NCBI GenBank assembly: GCA_013398175.1
Contig: VZRZ01004227.1
Span: forward strand, 846,374 to 910,373
DNA length: 64,000 nucleotides
Source of the DNA: Climacteris rufus
Taxonomy: Eukaryota > Chordata > Aves > Passeriformes > Climacteridae
Direction: 5' to 3'
The notes beneath the pieces were generated by a model, which saw nothing but the letters and a program-made list of their open reading frames with translations, ran no database searches and was not told the origin of the DNA. Position numbers and translations under genes: made by a program. The stretch's first letter is position 1; the number at the start of each line of letters is the position of its first letter. This document shows positions 1 through 12,481 of the stretch, one piece after another.

Positions 1-2100
1 AAAAAAAAAAAAAGCAAAACTGAGAAGTTTTCTGAAATTTGCATTGTTTCTTTGCTCTCTAAATGTCTGTTTCTTAAACACATATTTTGTGTGTACTTTC
101 AGGTATTGCTATAACATCACTTGGTCACAAGAGGGAACTCGCATGTCAGTCTGCAATTTCTTTTTATGTTAGAACTTTAAGGATTCTGCAGACTAATTAA
201 GAGATATTAGGATATGCATTTATGCCACGTGCGTAAGTGTGCATATATAAATCTTTATTTATTTATATATCAATGCCTTTTAGTTACCAAAGAAGAGAAA
301 TCTTAGAAAAGTTTCTATTTCTATGAAATAAGGAACAATAACCTTCACAGGCATGACAGCAGAAAAAACCATATGATGGCACAGAAACAGCTTTTTTATA
401 CTCCTGGATATACATCTTACACTTATAGGTACATGCTTATGGGTTATTGGATTATCTCTGTTCCTACTCTGCAGTTCTGTAAATCTCAAAAGCAGGACTA
501 ACTTATGGTACCAGGACATGGATGGAGCAGAACATGCTCCCTCCTTCAGAGCCTGACCAGCAGGGATTGTTCTCACCAAAACTTTTGAGAAGCCCTTTGT
601 TTTAACTATCTGCACTTCACCTCTTCAGGGAGTCCTTTGCCAGCCAAAACTTGACAGCACTTAGGATCTCTTCCAGAATTTATGGAATTTAATGTACATG
701 CATATTGTTTGATTGTTAACTGTGTTCTCTAAAGGAGAAGACCGAAATACTAATTAATTTACAATTTCTGCTAGATGCCAGAGGCAACATCATGCATTGC
801 ATCCAATCTGCCCAAGGTTCATTTTTCTAAAATAAATAAAGATGTAAATCCAGAGCATTCTAACCTGACAACTAATGTTGTCCTCAGAACTTGGTGTCAT
901 GCATCCTCCTACACTGATGTTTCCACTGGTCAAACAATTGCCCAGCAATCCTTTTATTGTATTTGCAAGTTCCTCCAAAAAAGCAGATGTTATATGTCCT
1001 TAATAAACTGAGCACAGTATGGGATCTTTCCTTGGAAACCTTGCTGCTGTTTGTGTCCAGCTCCTAGAGAAGACAGTCCCTGCACACCTTGCAGCTGAGG
1101 ATCTGGGCTTGTTGATATTTGAGTTGTAGATGCTCGGGGTGGTTGGTTTCCTAGGAATAGTAGTCACCTTCCTGTGTGAACATGGACTACCTTGTCTCAC
1201 CCCTGGGGTGTGCCTGGTCCCCCACACATATTTGTTAAGCAGGGCTGTCAGACTGTAGTGGTCCTTTGGCTTATCCCATGGCAGCGAGGCAGCGCAGTCT
1301 GACTGGAGCAGGAGATACCTGATCAGGTGACACTTGGAGCGTGCAGTCCTGGTTGGTTTGTCTTTCACGTGTATCATGCCCTTTTTGCACATCTTCCATT
1401 TTGTCCTCTGACTGCATGATTGCCTTAGTTCCCTTCAAGTTTTATTTCTGTACAAGTGCTACCCTTCAACTACACCTCATGGAGAGGTGTGACTGGTGGC
1501 TCTGCTGCAGGTGCAGGTGATGTTGGGCTGCGCGTCAGTGATGTGTTGCAGTGGATTTGGGGCCCTTTGACAAAAGCGGTGTCCTGCACCAAAGGGTGAT
1601 TCCTACAAGACCTATTGCCTATTTTGTTTGGAATCTGGAAGGAGATGTTTGGAGAGATGCACAAGTTTCAAGAAGCCCAGAGCTGATTCTGTTAAACTGA
1701 TTCTTGTTTATGCAATGCAAGCCACTGAGGATAGAAGTCAGCTTTCCTAACCTTAGCTTGCTCAGTGAACTATGAATCACAGTTGATATCTGTTGGTTTT
1801 GACAGACGATACATCTCCTGGTCTTGAAACTTCTAAGAGAAGATGATGCATAACTAATGATTATCTATAATCTGTACATCTGATTTATTAAACAATCTAA
1901 TTATTTATTTAATTGCACCACACCTACATACCATTATCCTGTTTGTTTGACTTTGTCGGATAACAAAGTTTGCACAATCTAGTTTTGAAAATCTTGAAAG
2001 CCTGGGATTAGTCCAAGAAAAGTACAAATAATAAGGTTAGACCTCAAGCCAGACGTTACAGCCAAGGACATGTCTCATGCTGTTAGAACTTACTACATCC

Positions 2101-2475
2101 CTTAGCCTGGAGAAGAGGAGGCTCAGGGGTGACCTTATTACTCTCTACAACTACCTGAAAGGAGGGTGCAGCCAGGTGGGGGTCAGCTTCTTTTCCCAGG
2201 CAACCAGTGACAGACAGGATGAGAGGACATAGTCTTGCCTCGGGGGAGGTTTAAGTTGTACATTAGGAAGAATTTCTTCCCAGAAAGTGTGATCAGACAT
2301 TGGAATGGGCTGCCTGGGGAGGTGGTGGAGTCACTCTCTTTGGAGGTGTTTAAGGAAAGACTGGACATGGCACTCAGTGCCATGGCCTGTTTGTCATGAT
2401 GATGTTGGACTGGATGGTCGAACTGGATGATTTCAGAAGTCTTTTCCAATCTAATCGATTCTGTGATTCTGTGTG
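2101..2475 (+). mobile_element. CR1 LINE 3' fragment
   Basis: Long 5'-truncated CR1 in plus orientation. Diagnostic blocks are AGCCTGGAGAAGAGGAGGCT, a decayed reverse-transcriptase C-terminus, GGATGGTCGAACTGGATGAT and a tail of ATTCTGTG octamers. Confidence 0.9.
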
Positions 2476-4379
2476 TGGTACCACCACCTGGATGTAGGCA
2501 CAAACACACTGCTAGAAAGGGAAAGACCATCTCAACGCTGTATCTTTTAACTGCTGTATTGTTGTGTGCTGCTGATTCTGGAGTTGGTTTATGTATTGAT
2601 ATACTTTTAGATGCCCTTTACTGGTGTGCCTTTTTGTAGTATATGTAGCTAAATTGCAAGACTGGATGGTCCTCCTTGGAAATGAGTGTGTGATCGGATA
2701 GTGTGGTTATTCTGTGAGTCTGGGGTCTAGCCAATCTAATCCTTGTGGGTTAATCTGCAATAACTGGTTTTCCAGCTTGATCAGGAATTTTGGTGGGACC
2801 CCAAGTATGTAGTGCCCAAAGTCTGAAGTAAAACCAAAGCACAGCAATAACTGAGCTTCATTTCAAAATGAAGAGGAGTGCCAGATGTCAAACCATGTGG
2901 CAGGGTTTGCTTGATTCCAAGAAACTTGGAGGAAAAATTGAATGGCAACAAAAATCATATAATTTTCATTATTAATTCTCCTAAGGTTTTCTCAGAACAC
3001 TCCATTGAAAAATAGGATTTTTTCCTTAGTTTTCAGTTGCTGAAAATGAAAAGCATTTCTGAAAGTTTTCCAGTAAGAATATAATGTTCCAATGAGAATG
3101 AAACTGCTTGAAATCAGTTTTGTTTTGAGGACACAGACATTTAGTATGAAAAAAATTCATCATAGATCCATCCATTATGTCAGACAAGACTTGTAAGGAG
3201 ACATAGTTCTGCCAAGTTTCCTTTCATTATTGATAAATCTGAATAGATAAAACCTGCTGCCACAAGTATTTACCCAAGTGTTGATTGAAAAGTTACTTCT
3301 AGTGAATGTACTTGGAGCTGGCCTTTGTGAACAGAAAAACTGACAACTTGTCCAAGTATAATTTAATGATATGCCTAATCTACTTTCAAAATACAGTTTC
3401 TTAACTGAGGGTACCCAGTCGCATTCTGCTTTGCCCTCTCCCTCCTGTGTGAAGAGTTGGATGGAAGATGAACTATCATTTTTAGGTGGGACCGTTTTTC
3501 ATCCTGCACAGCCACGTTTCCTCCATACAAAACTGTTTAGTACAGCCATGTTGTTCCAAAGTCCCACGCATTTTCTAGTCAGCCCATCACCTCCTGGGGT
3601 CAGTAGTAGCAAAGGTGTCACTGTTGGTCAGTATCTTCTAACTATCACTTCCCTGGGGAATTTTGGGGGCTTTTGTTTTGATATTATAGTCTGCCTACTT
3701 GCCAATAACTTCAACTACTTTGTGTATGGCAGGAATTCTGTCTGTGTTTTGACTGAGTACATTCTAAACTACTTCATAAGGTGTTTGTATTCAAGGGCAT
3801 GACCTCTGCTAGGATATGTCATTTGATAAATTTCTCTAGTATCAAACCACTACCAGCATAGGCTTCCAAATGCCTACTCTGGCTACTCCTTGATACATCT
3901 CTCATCTATACGTCCAGACAGAGGTTCTTCTCATTAATTTTGTAAAACTTCCTCTTCCTTATATTAAATAAGTATAAAATGAGAGTGATATAACTTCCTC
4001 TGTTCATTTCTGTAGCTGGTATTGCCTTGCTGTCTGCAGTCCTGGGGTTGGCAGCAGAGCATTCATGCAGCTCTTGCTCCTGCTTCACCTACACTGCTCC
4101 ATTTCCCTCATGGTTTCCCCTCATGCAAAGGGAATTCTCATAACCTGGGAGTCTCTGGCTCCCTATAACCAGTTTGTTCCAATATCCAAGCTTTTTCTAC
4201 CTGCTGGACCTCTGCAGGAGGCAATTAGCGGGACAAAGTTTTCAGCAGTCATTGGGATCTTCTGGCCTTCTGGTCTGTCCCAAGGTTTGACACAGTTCAG
4301 CTGGGGCAGGGTGGCAGGAACAGCTCCAGCAGCAGCACTGAGTGGCAGCTCCCACTTAACCCAAGAAGTGTGTTCAGTT

Positions 4380-4524
4380 CATCCCTGGAGGTGTTCAAGG
4401 CCAGGTTGGACAGAGCCCTGAGCAATCTGGACTCGTGCAAGGTGTCCCTGCCCATGGCAGGGGATTGCAAGGAGATGAGCTTTAGGTCCCTTCTGACCCA
4501 AACAGTTCTATGATTCTGTAATTC
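4380..4524 (+). mobile_element. CR1 LINE 3' fragment
   Basis: Contains TCCCTGGAGGTGTTCAAGGC, GTGTCCCTGCCCATGGCAGG and an octamer tail TTCTATGATTCTGTAATTC. Plus orientation, short 5' truncation. Confidence 0.9.
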
Positions 4525-5666
4525 TTTCCACTCCTTTTTTTTTTCCTCATCTTTGTGTTCTGTGTAAATGAGGGCACTAATTTGAAATATGCAGAATATG
4601 TGCTATATAAGCAGAGCTTTTCTTAATTGCTCATAGATCAGTAAGAGGATTATTGGAATGGTGAAAGCTGCATTAAGTTATCTTTCACTTGCCCATCTTG
4701 TCCTCTGTGGCCCATCAGTATCGCAGAGTGTGCAAGGAGCAGGGAGACCATACTTTTAAACTCTTCAATTTCCCTTCCCTGTTCCCCAAAACTGTTGTAC
4801 AACTTTTGCTCTCGGTCAGCTACCAGTGAAGGGTTCATTGGGCCCTAAGTGCCTGTTCTCTTAAATCCTTGTGAGATGCGCTAAAGGAAGTAGTCTTTAG
4901 GGTGCTTGCTTCTAAATAGGTGATAACAATGAAATGCATGTTTGCACTTTTCTTTCCTTGTGAGTGCCACAGCCTCTATTTCTAACTGCACCATGTTGCT
5001 GAAAATACCTTGTGGTCAAATAGGGATCTTCAGTCTTCATGCTTTTCTTTCTATTCCATTTTACTTAATTGCATGATGTCACACATATGGAAGTATGGCA
5101 GAATGAGAGTGAGAAACTTTGTGCCACTGTGGAACAATCTTATATCTCACTGGCTGATTTATATCCTGCCTGAAGTCGATGTCAGACAGAATATTTCTTT
5201 TCTCCCCCACAGGCTGCTTGCAAAGTCAGAACTAGGCTGATCGTTATCTTCATCTCTTAAGTCATGATTTCCCTCTTCTTTTGCTCTTTTGCAATTCCAG
5301 TTTGTGGGGAGTCAGGGGGAACTTCCCTCACTCCTGGGCTTTTTGTTGACTTATTAGGAAATATTTATTTGGTCTGAAAGTTATCAAATTAAAAACGACC
5401 AATATGAACACAATAAACAAATCAAGGGCATCTGTTTTCTTGTGAAGTTTCTTGATGATGACATGGGTAAAAAAAAACACTGGTATTTTATATGGAAAAT
5501 TATCTTTAATGTAGTTTCGTAGTTATTGATATTTTTTCTAGATTATAACCTGATACAAGCTTAGATTTGTATCATGTATTACTTCACTACCAGATTTAAG
5601 ATAGCAGAAGCCATTCAAACACATTGCTCATTCGTAAGCACCTTTGACTTCTTATATGTGATTCAC

Positions 5667-5688
5667 AAAAAAAAAAAAAATATATATA
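5667..5688 (+). repeat. Poly(A)-(TA) simple repeat
   Basis: Fourteen A followed by TATATATA. No retroelement body precedes it, so it is not a tail of anything recognisable. Confidence 0.9.
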
Positions 5689-8600
5689 GCAATCATGGTG
5701 TTGTGTTACTGAAGATTTCTGCCTTCTTTTTCCACTCTTTCACTCCTTTGTTACCTGAGCTATAACCCACTCTGTATCCCAACAGGAAGAAGGCAACATT
5801 TATCTTGTATTTCACACAGTGGTGTGAAAATTCAGGATTACTAAAAGAAGTTCATGTAGGACGACAAAAGATTTACTGTTTGAACATGTGCAACTTATGC
5901 TGTAGAGTATGTCCATGGAGATGCTGTAATTTATAGATCACCATGGTTGCTTCCATGAGAGATGCACATAGAGGTCCTTGGAATCTTCAGTTCTAACTTT
6001 TGGAGATTTTTCAGTTGATTGAATCAGAAGTGGGAGACCAATAGAGGAGATGGGAAAGGAGCTGCCACCACCTGTGGGCAGGTAGAGGCTTATCTGGGAC
6101 TGGGAATAGGAGTTCCTTTGGCTTTAGTCTTCCCTGTAGCACCACCTGAAATCATTAATATAATATTATTTATTGTATAGTATTGAATCCCGGAGATATT
6201 AAACCCTGGTGTGTGTTGAACTTTGCAAGCAAACACTGTCAGTCTTCAGACAATTATAAAATGCAGTTTTGGGGAGAAATGAGTTCTCCATCTCAACAAA
6301 CTCATTTCCTTAGTTTTCTGTAAAACTGAAAGTGTGAGGCTTGTCCACATACCTCAGGAGGCATAACTCAGATAAGATCAGCTTTCTTTTACAAGTATGT
6401 AAAGCTGCTTTTATATACCAAGTGTGATTTATGGCTGGGAAGCATTTGAACGGTGGCCTGTGCCTCTCCTTTCCATAGCATGGCATATACCAGACTTGTT
6501 TTTACAGGGGTGCAACAGATTAAGGAAAAAACAGCAACATGCCAGGTGCACTGGAGCAGTTCTAGTACCTCCAAAAATATCTTCAAAACCAAGTTTTGGT
6601 TTATTTGTTGTTGGAGACAGCTTCTTATTAGACCATTGTCATTGCTTGGGGTTTGGGCTTGTCCTGCAGCAGTTCATGGAGTTAGGTAAAATCAGGGATA
6701 ACAGACTGGAGCACAAGAGCTTTGACTCTGCTGCTGTACTTCTGCCCCACTAAGTATCCTAGCAGAGACTCCAGCATACAAAGCTGTCCTAGCCAGGTTT
6801 CTGAAGATAACACTAAAAGTTTTGCAATATCCATGCTGCTAAGTGCTGAACTAAAGAAATTTTACTATGGAACTGCAGATTTTATGAATGGGTTTCTGGC
6901 TGACTGTTGACAGCAACAAAACCTTTCAAAGATAGGGTTGTGTGCTGGCTTCTGTAGCAGGATTGGGACAATTCTTATTTGCTGAAGAGTAAAGTAACTT
7001 CTCAAGTGCCTCTGGGTCACTCATAGCATACAGTTTAGCATTACTTCATGGTAATGAGGGAAATAATACAGTTGTGCTGGGATGAGATAGGGAATTGGTC
7101 TTTGTATTTCCAACACTTAACCCTCCTGAACAGGCATTCCTGAAGAAAGAGGTGTTCTGTGCAGAAATAATGGTGTTACTTTCCAGTTTGCAGAAAGTAG
7201 CCACTCCTGCCGTGCATCCTCAGTTATCAAGGGTTTCTGTCTCTGAAGTCTTAAAGCAAATAGTCTCCAAATCTCTTTTATCTGATGTGAGGTGTAGAAG
7301 CAAGGCAAGTGTGGAACTCTGCATACTTGTAAATGAGCACACACCTTGCCATGGTGTCCTGGACAGGTTTGAATGGCTGGAAGAAGGGGTCTTTCCTAAG
7401 TCACTGTTGATTATCAATTAATAATTGCCAGTCTGTTCCACAATATAATCGACTTGTGCAGATAAGTTGTGTTGAATGCGGAATGTCTGACCTTCTTCAC
7501 CTCCCCTGTCCCCCCTGCCCTAGGCCACATCCTCTCTATCAGAGGGTGATATGACACATCCCGCTAGAGAGCTGCGAGAGGAAGATAACTGAGATAACAG
7601 AACAAGGTACTTGTTACGGTAATTAAGTAGCTCAATGCATTATTTGCCTTTTGTTTTCATCCGGCAGTTTCCAGTCCTATTGAGAACCAAACACCAGAGA
7701 GAGAAAAGGCCATGAGCATCCCCTGGGTCCCACATCTACTCGGGGCTGGCCCAGGGCCAGCTGAAGGGATGTTCTGGCCTGCCAGGCTCATCCAGCTCTC
7801 CCCGCAGCCTCCCCTGGGGCTTGCAAAGCCTCGCAGGGCATGAGAGCCCCACGGAGAAGGTCTGAATGTGCCTGTGGGGAGGCAGAGGGGAAAACACCCG
7901 AGGATGAAGGATTGCCTCATTCCTGGGCTCACAGGAGCTTGCAGAGGTCACCAGTGCGAGCAAACACTTTGCATGAGCTGAGAGGTGCAGGGGTTCGATG
8001 ACAGTCGGCAGTGGAGCTCTTGTTGCAGGTTGCACAGTCCTGCACTGAATGGTTAAAGCACACAGAGATCATTTCTCTCATGCTGATGTAAACTGAGGCA
8101 TCAGATAACAGATATTTTGCGGATGTTTCTTCTGCAGTTTGTAAGTTGGTAGTTTTTTCAAATTCTGTGCAAGAGTTTCCTATTATTGTCTCGCAGCAGT
8201 GATCTGACTGGAAGTTGACTGACTACCAGCTTATGTTGGACAAAGCTGAATTTATTATGTGTCTTTTGCTTGTGTCACAATTTCACCATTGCTGTGTTTC
8301 ATAAATTTAATGAAGTAATTTTGGGAATAAAAATATTAGACAAAGAATTTTATTTTTCCTTGCTGTCTGCAGTCCTATGACCTGTGTAGTCTTTTGCTCA
8401 TCTATAAAAATAAATCAACTTTCAGATTTTCCTCTTGTTACAGATTATGGTTAGACACAGCGTTGCTGAGCTGCACACACAAAGCAAAACATCACAGGAA
8501 GACTGAAGTATCTTGGATTTGCACTTGGAAAATACTAACAAGACTGAGTATCAATTTGGTAGAGGTGATACTCAGAAGTTTGAGATCTGACATCATAGAT

Positions 8601-9986
8601 TCAATAAGATAGATGGATGTTAATGAAGCTTTTTCTTCTGCTCAGGGCCAGGAGCATATGTAAGCATTCTGCTCATTCATTAGAAACGTGGATGATTTTT
8701 CTTTGCACTAGAATGCAAAAAACAAACGGTTATTTAGGATAGAGCTGTCTGAGCTGAATGGTATGGAAAATGTAGAAAGATACCAAAATGTGAGAAAGAT
8801 GAAATAGTTGTTTTATTTCTTGGTTTCATCTTCGCAGATGTTGCCACAGAATAGTCTTTTCTATTTTAATATTTATTATTTCCTTACCATATTTTAAACA
8901 GGTGGCAGAAACACACAAGAAAATGCTTTTGATATATTACATAAGTTTAAGTCCTTTTATATAGTTGTATCAGGTGCATTTTCTATAATCTAGTTATAAC
9001 TATAACCTAGTCTTTTCCCCAAGCCCATACAAATGGGAAGCTTAAGAACAACAGTGTGGTTGAGCATTTCCATTCAGTTTTTGAGCCCAGAAACATGTTC
9101 ATCCCAACAGTGGGAAAAAAAAAGGAAATTGTATGCTTCTGCCTCTTTCTTGAAATCTGAAAAATCCAGCCTACTCCATTGGAGGTGGTGAAGATATGAG
9201 TCCTTGGAGATATTGAAGATATTCCATCTCAAAGACCAGTCCTGTTACAATGCTTTTGTTCCTCTCTGAGCCACAAAAGAGATGAAATCTGACCTTCTTT
9301 CACCTGTTTGGGATTTTCCCTATAGTGAAGAGATCTAAGTAAGATGCTAGTAAGGCTGGAATAGGTGGCTGAGATAAACATCTCCCCTTACATGTTGGGT
9401 TTTTTTTCCAACAAAGCTTTCTTTTTGACTCTTCTGTTGAGCTGAGTGAAGAAGTGATAGAGAAGCATATCTGAGCTCATGACACTATAGAAAAAAAACC
9501 AGCATTAAATACATCCTGAGAAAGAAACAGTTGTCCACAACACATTCCAAATGCACAAGCACATTAAGAGTTTGTAATTGACACTGGGTTTAGTCTTGCA
9601 TTTGTAAGTTAAGATGTTCATGAGTTCTCTGCTGCTGAATATTTAGAAGAAAAAAAAGGTGGCTATGGGCAGGAAAATCTGCGGCCTTGCAAGAAGGAGT
9701 CCAAGTGATTTATTCACGGTGTGTAGATATTGTAAAAAAAATAAGTGATGCTGATAAAAAACACATGTTTTGTTTCCATCTCAAGTCCACAAATATTTCT
9801 TGTTCTGTATATTGGACAGAGTGTGAATTTTGCTGGAGCATCTCACAGAAGTGAAGTTGTTGGACTGGAGCTTTGCAGAAGCATTTTGACACCTATTGCT
9901 ATGAAAACAGGATATTCAAAACTTTCACCAAGTACAAAAAGTAAAATGAAGACTCAAATACTTTAGGTGCTCAGGTAGATTATAAT

Positions 9987-9992
9987 TTTATT
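9987..9992 (-). terminator. IL9 polyadenylation signal
   Basis: AATAAA on the minus strand, about 118 nt past the IL9 stop, is the first canonical hexamer after the AU-rich element. It implies a 3' UTR of roughly 140 nt. Confidence 0.65.
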
Positions 9993-10037
9993 GGTTTATC
10001 TGTTGCCATTTATACCTTTTACATTTCAGATAGACAA

Positions 10038-10051
10038 TAAATACAATAAAT
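10038..10051 (-). promoter_or_regulatory. AU-rich element in IL9 3' UTR
   Basis: Two ATTTA pentamers lie within TTATTTATTGTATTTATTG on the transcribed strand, about 60 nt after the stop. AU-rich elements of this kind destabilise cytokine mRNAs through TTP/ZFP36-type proteins. The motif is seen directly; its function is inferred from other cytokine genes. Confidence 0.7.
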
Positions 10052-10109
10052 AACTTTTCTGTTCTGTTTTTTTCAAAGAGTTTGGGGGATTTTTAACCTT
10101 TTTTTTTAA

Positions 10110-10217
10110 TTAAGTGCTAAATTTGTTCATTGCTTGATAGGTTGTCTGGATTTTATTCAGAAATTCCTTCACATTTCCCTTGGTCTTGTACTGGCATTGA
10201 TCCCCACGTGCCAGGCT
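10110..10217 (-). CDS. IL9: IL9 exon 5: helix D and stop
   Basis: 35 codons plus TAA, after the acceptor CTTTCTATCACAG. It begins SLARGDQCQYK and continues as a lysine-rich amphipathic helix (VKEFLNKIQ), corresponding to human T-F-L-K-S-L-L-E-I-F. One cysteine (C111) replaces the two found in human. Confidence 0.92.
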   Translation of the reverse strand, partial: SLARGDQCQYKTKGNVKEFLNKIQTTYQAMNKFST

Positions 10218-12400
10218 CTGTGATAGAAAGAACAAAGATTGGGTTAGCAAAGATTTTATAACAAAATAAAGAATTTAGATGAACCAGCAAAAAATAGACG
10301 CTATTTGAAGCTACGCAAGGATTTCAAAAACACTTCCTAGAGAATTGTTCTTTGAACAGTGAGTGCAAGAGTGGCTTTTCATGGTGACTAAGGTGGCAGG
10401 TGGACTGTCATATAATTCTTTATATATTTAGTTCTTATATTTAGTTCTTATATTTAGTTATAGCTGAAATATTTGAATTAAGCTGTATCAACCCAGAAAA
10501 CAGTGCAGATACCATGAGGAGCTGGGTGAGACTGGGGCAAGGGGTCTGCCCAGTGTCACAAGGCCACCCTAACTATTCCTCCTTGCAAGTTTGAAGGCAG
10601 CTGAAAGGAGCTGGAGACACTGCATTGTCAGCATCTTCTCATTGAATCACACCACAGCTTTGCTCATTTGTAAACAAAGGATGCTTCACTGCCTCAGGAG
10701 AGGGAGGACCCAAGAATCTTCCTGAGCATCATCACGAGTTGGAAGATGCTGCAGGTCACATCAGTACTTCACGCCCAAGAAGCAGTGAAGAAACTGCATC
10801 TTAGGTAAAATAAGAGCTGCAGAGAAGGATGCTTTGCCCACCTGGCTCCAGCCATGCAGCTCCTGCACATCCACTCTCCAGTGTTAGATCAGTATTACTT
10901 AATGTCAAAACACATTTTGAGAAAGGAGAATAGAAAAGCAATTTAAATAAAGCTCCTCTCCCAGAGATCTATGTTCAAAGGTCCTTATGCTAAAAGGGTT
11001 TGGAGAAGTGAAAGGCGACAGTGGGGCAGAGCTCATCTCCCTCCTTCCTCTGCCAACTTAAAAAGCTTTCACTGCCTCAGGCACATTGCATCATATGTGG
11101 CTCCTGCACGAAATGAGTGTTTAAAACACATCTGAAATTAACGAAACACTTACCTACAAATGTTTAAATTATTAAAAAAATTCCTTTATTTTGTAAAAGA
11201 TAAACAAAGATCTGTAGAAAAGTAAGAAAATCTTACTTCACAGAGGTTTCTATCCAGTAGAGCCTGGAAGGTCAGGTAAAGCCTTGTGATTACTGGGTTG
11301 GATGATTCATTGTTTTCCAGCAGGTGTTTGGTTCCATCCACAAAACATGCCAGTTCATGGCCAGGCTGTTCAACAAAGAAGGAATTAGAAAAACCTAGAA
11401 TGCATTTTGTGTTTATCCACAGAAAGAAGAAGTTTGTATTCCTGAATGTGGCATCATGTCACAGTTAAATGCAACCTATTTTGCAATGTATTGAAATCTG
11501 ACACAAGAACTTTAGGGGACTGTAAAACACTGAATTCTCATGAATGACTTCAGAAACACCTGCCCCATCTCTCAGAAAACCTCAAACTGTATAAGTTAGC
11601 TCTTTGAAGTATAGTTTCAGCTGATGCTGGGGCTTCACCATATCTGAGGAGGCTCAAAACAATGAAATAGTGCTGGCTACACCTAGAGCTAAGTCTGAGG
11701 TCTGACATCTCTGGCCCAGGTTCACTTAATATGTGGGCACCCAAACATAAAACAAGGTCTTGCAGAGATTTTCAAAGCAAGAGCCTGTATCTCTTGATAT
11801 GTAAGTCAGTCCCACAGAGGACTTTTGCCTGACTCTGGGCTTGGTTCTTATTGCATAGTAATGGGAGGGCTTTTGCTTCCCTCCCCACCACTATTCATCA
11901 AGCTCAGTTTTGCTGCTATTGGTATCTTAAAATCTTCCTCATAACTGAAAGCATAGGTTACATAAGGAGCAAAGTGAACAAACTTAACAAACTTTTTTAA
12001 CATCTACAATAACTTAAAAAATATATCCTTACCTCAGGGATGGGAAGACACGAACATGACTGGAAACAAAAAGAGTGAGTGTTAAAATCCACCATTCAAT
12101 GTACAAATACAGAGTTGTTTAGTCTCATTATATTCTCAAAAGCCATGTACTCACACTGACAGCTGTCTGCCTACATGGGCAACTCACAGAACTATCATCC
12201 TGGAAGAAGAGCAAGTGAGAAATCAGTATTTATTAGCATGTCCTGCACAAGCATGCGTTTTTACAGAGCTAAGTTGCCAAACAGCCACTTACAAGCAGAC
12301 GCTTTGTATAGCGGATAATTTCCCGGACACCGCAATACTCTGCTTGCACAGAGAGCAGCAGACAAGAGAAGAGCATGTATGACAGCATGCTGGCAGTCAT
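10110..12400 (-). CDS. IL9: Interleukin-9, complete five-exon gene
   Basis: Secreted four-helix cytokine of the common-gamma-chain group; in mammals it acts on T cells, mast cells and epithelium through IL9R plus gamma-c. I assembled it from the minus strand: 12293-12400, 12155-12199, 12033-12059, 11237-11365 and 10110-10217. All junctions are GT-AG and every intron is phase 0. The product is 138 aa against 144 in human. Residues 1-20 are a hydrophobic signal peptide; mature IL9 should begin near E21-Y-C. The closely spaced C-x-C pairs (C43/C45 and C53/C55), the tiny third exon (9 codons) and the exon order match mammalian IL9 and no other gamma-c cytokine. The mature part has 8 cysteines where human has 10, and one N-glycosylation sequon (N79-E-S). 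ATG1 has a purine at -3; Met5 is an alternative start that aligns better with the human N-terminus. The SLC25A48 neighbour supports the identity. Sequence conservation is low, as usual for cytokines, but the exon-by-exon match is convincing. Confidence 0.93.
10428..10463 (+). repeat. 13-bp AT-rich tandem repeat in IL9 intron 4
   Basis: Nearly three copies of ATATTTAGTTCTT in intron 4 of IL9. Confidence 0.85.
11237..11365 (-). CDS. IL9: IL9 exon 4: central helices
   Basis: 43 codons between the acceptor GTTGAACAG and donor GTAAGA. It holds C67 and C102 at its two ends, like the human exon, and the only N-glycosylation sequon (N79). Human has an additional cysteine near the start of this exon; here that position is not cysteine. 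Confidence 0.92.
12033..12059 (-). CDS. IL9: IL9 exon 3: 27-nt microexon
   Basis: Nine codons, SCSCLPIPE, between TTTGTTTCCAG and GTAAGG. It aligns with the human segment around S-C-L-C-L-G-I-P. A conserved 27-nt microexon encoding a second C-x-C pair is a strong IL9 marker. Confidence 0.92.
12155..12199 (-). CDS. IL9: IL9 exon 2: first C-x-C pair
   Basis: 15 codons, DDSSVSCPCRQTAVS, between an acceptor TTCTTCCAG and donor GTGAGT. It aligns with the human exon containing the K-C-H-C motif. It is too short to appear as an open frame by itself. Confidence 0.92.
12293..12400 (-). CDS. IL9: IL9 exon 1: signal peptide and start of helix A
   Basis: 36 codons from ATG to CTT, followed by the donor GTAAGT. 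It encodes a leucine-rich signal peptide and the first mature cysteine (C23), then a basic amphipathic stretch. The ATG at 12398-12400 is preceded by GAC, with G at -3. Confidence 0.92.
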
Positions 12401-12442
12401 GTCAACTCAGTCTGATGGGTGACAGAAGAACAGGAGGACGCT

Positions 12443-12452
12443 CCTTTTAATT
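12443..12452 (-). promoter_or_regulatory. TATA-like box of IL9
   Basis: AATTAAAAGG on the minus strand, about 45 nt upstream of the IL9 ATG. With the usual 25-30 nt spacing the start site would fall near 12415-12422, giving a 5' UTR of about 20 nt, short as in mammalian IL9. Confidence 0.55.
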
Positions 12453-12481
12453 GAGTCTTCACAAAATTCCCATTCTAATAC

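Larger units (their letters stand above)
1..9980. other. Intergenic DNA left of IL9
   Basis: Apart from the two CR1 fragments and a short A/T repeat I see no gene. Frames up to 143 codons (3371-3802) lack family motifs, splice-consistent neighbours or protein-like composition. FBXL21 and LECT2, the next genes in mammals, are not recognisable; the long terminal exon of FBXL21 would have been obvious. Confidence 0.6.

Noticed and set aside
9171..9230. CR1-like GGAGGTGGTGAAG with GAGTCCTTGGAGATATT
   Set aside because: Too short and lacking the 3' end; could be chance.
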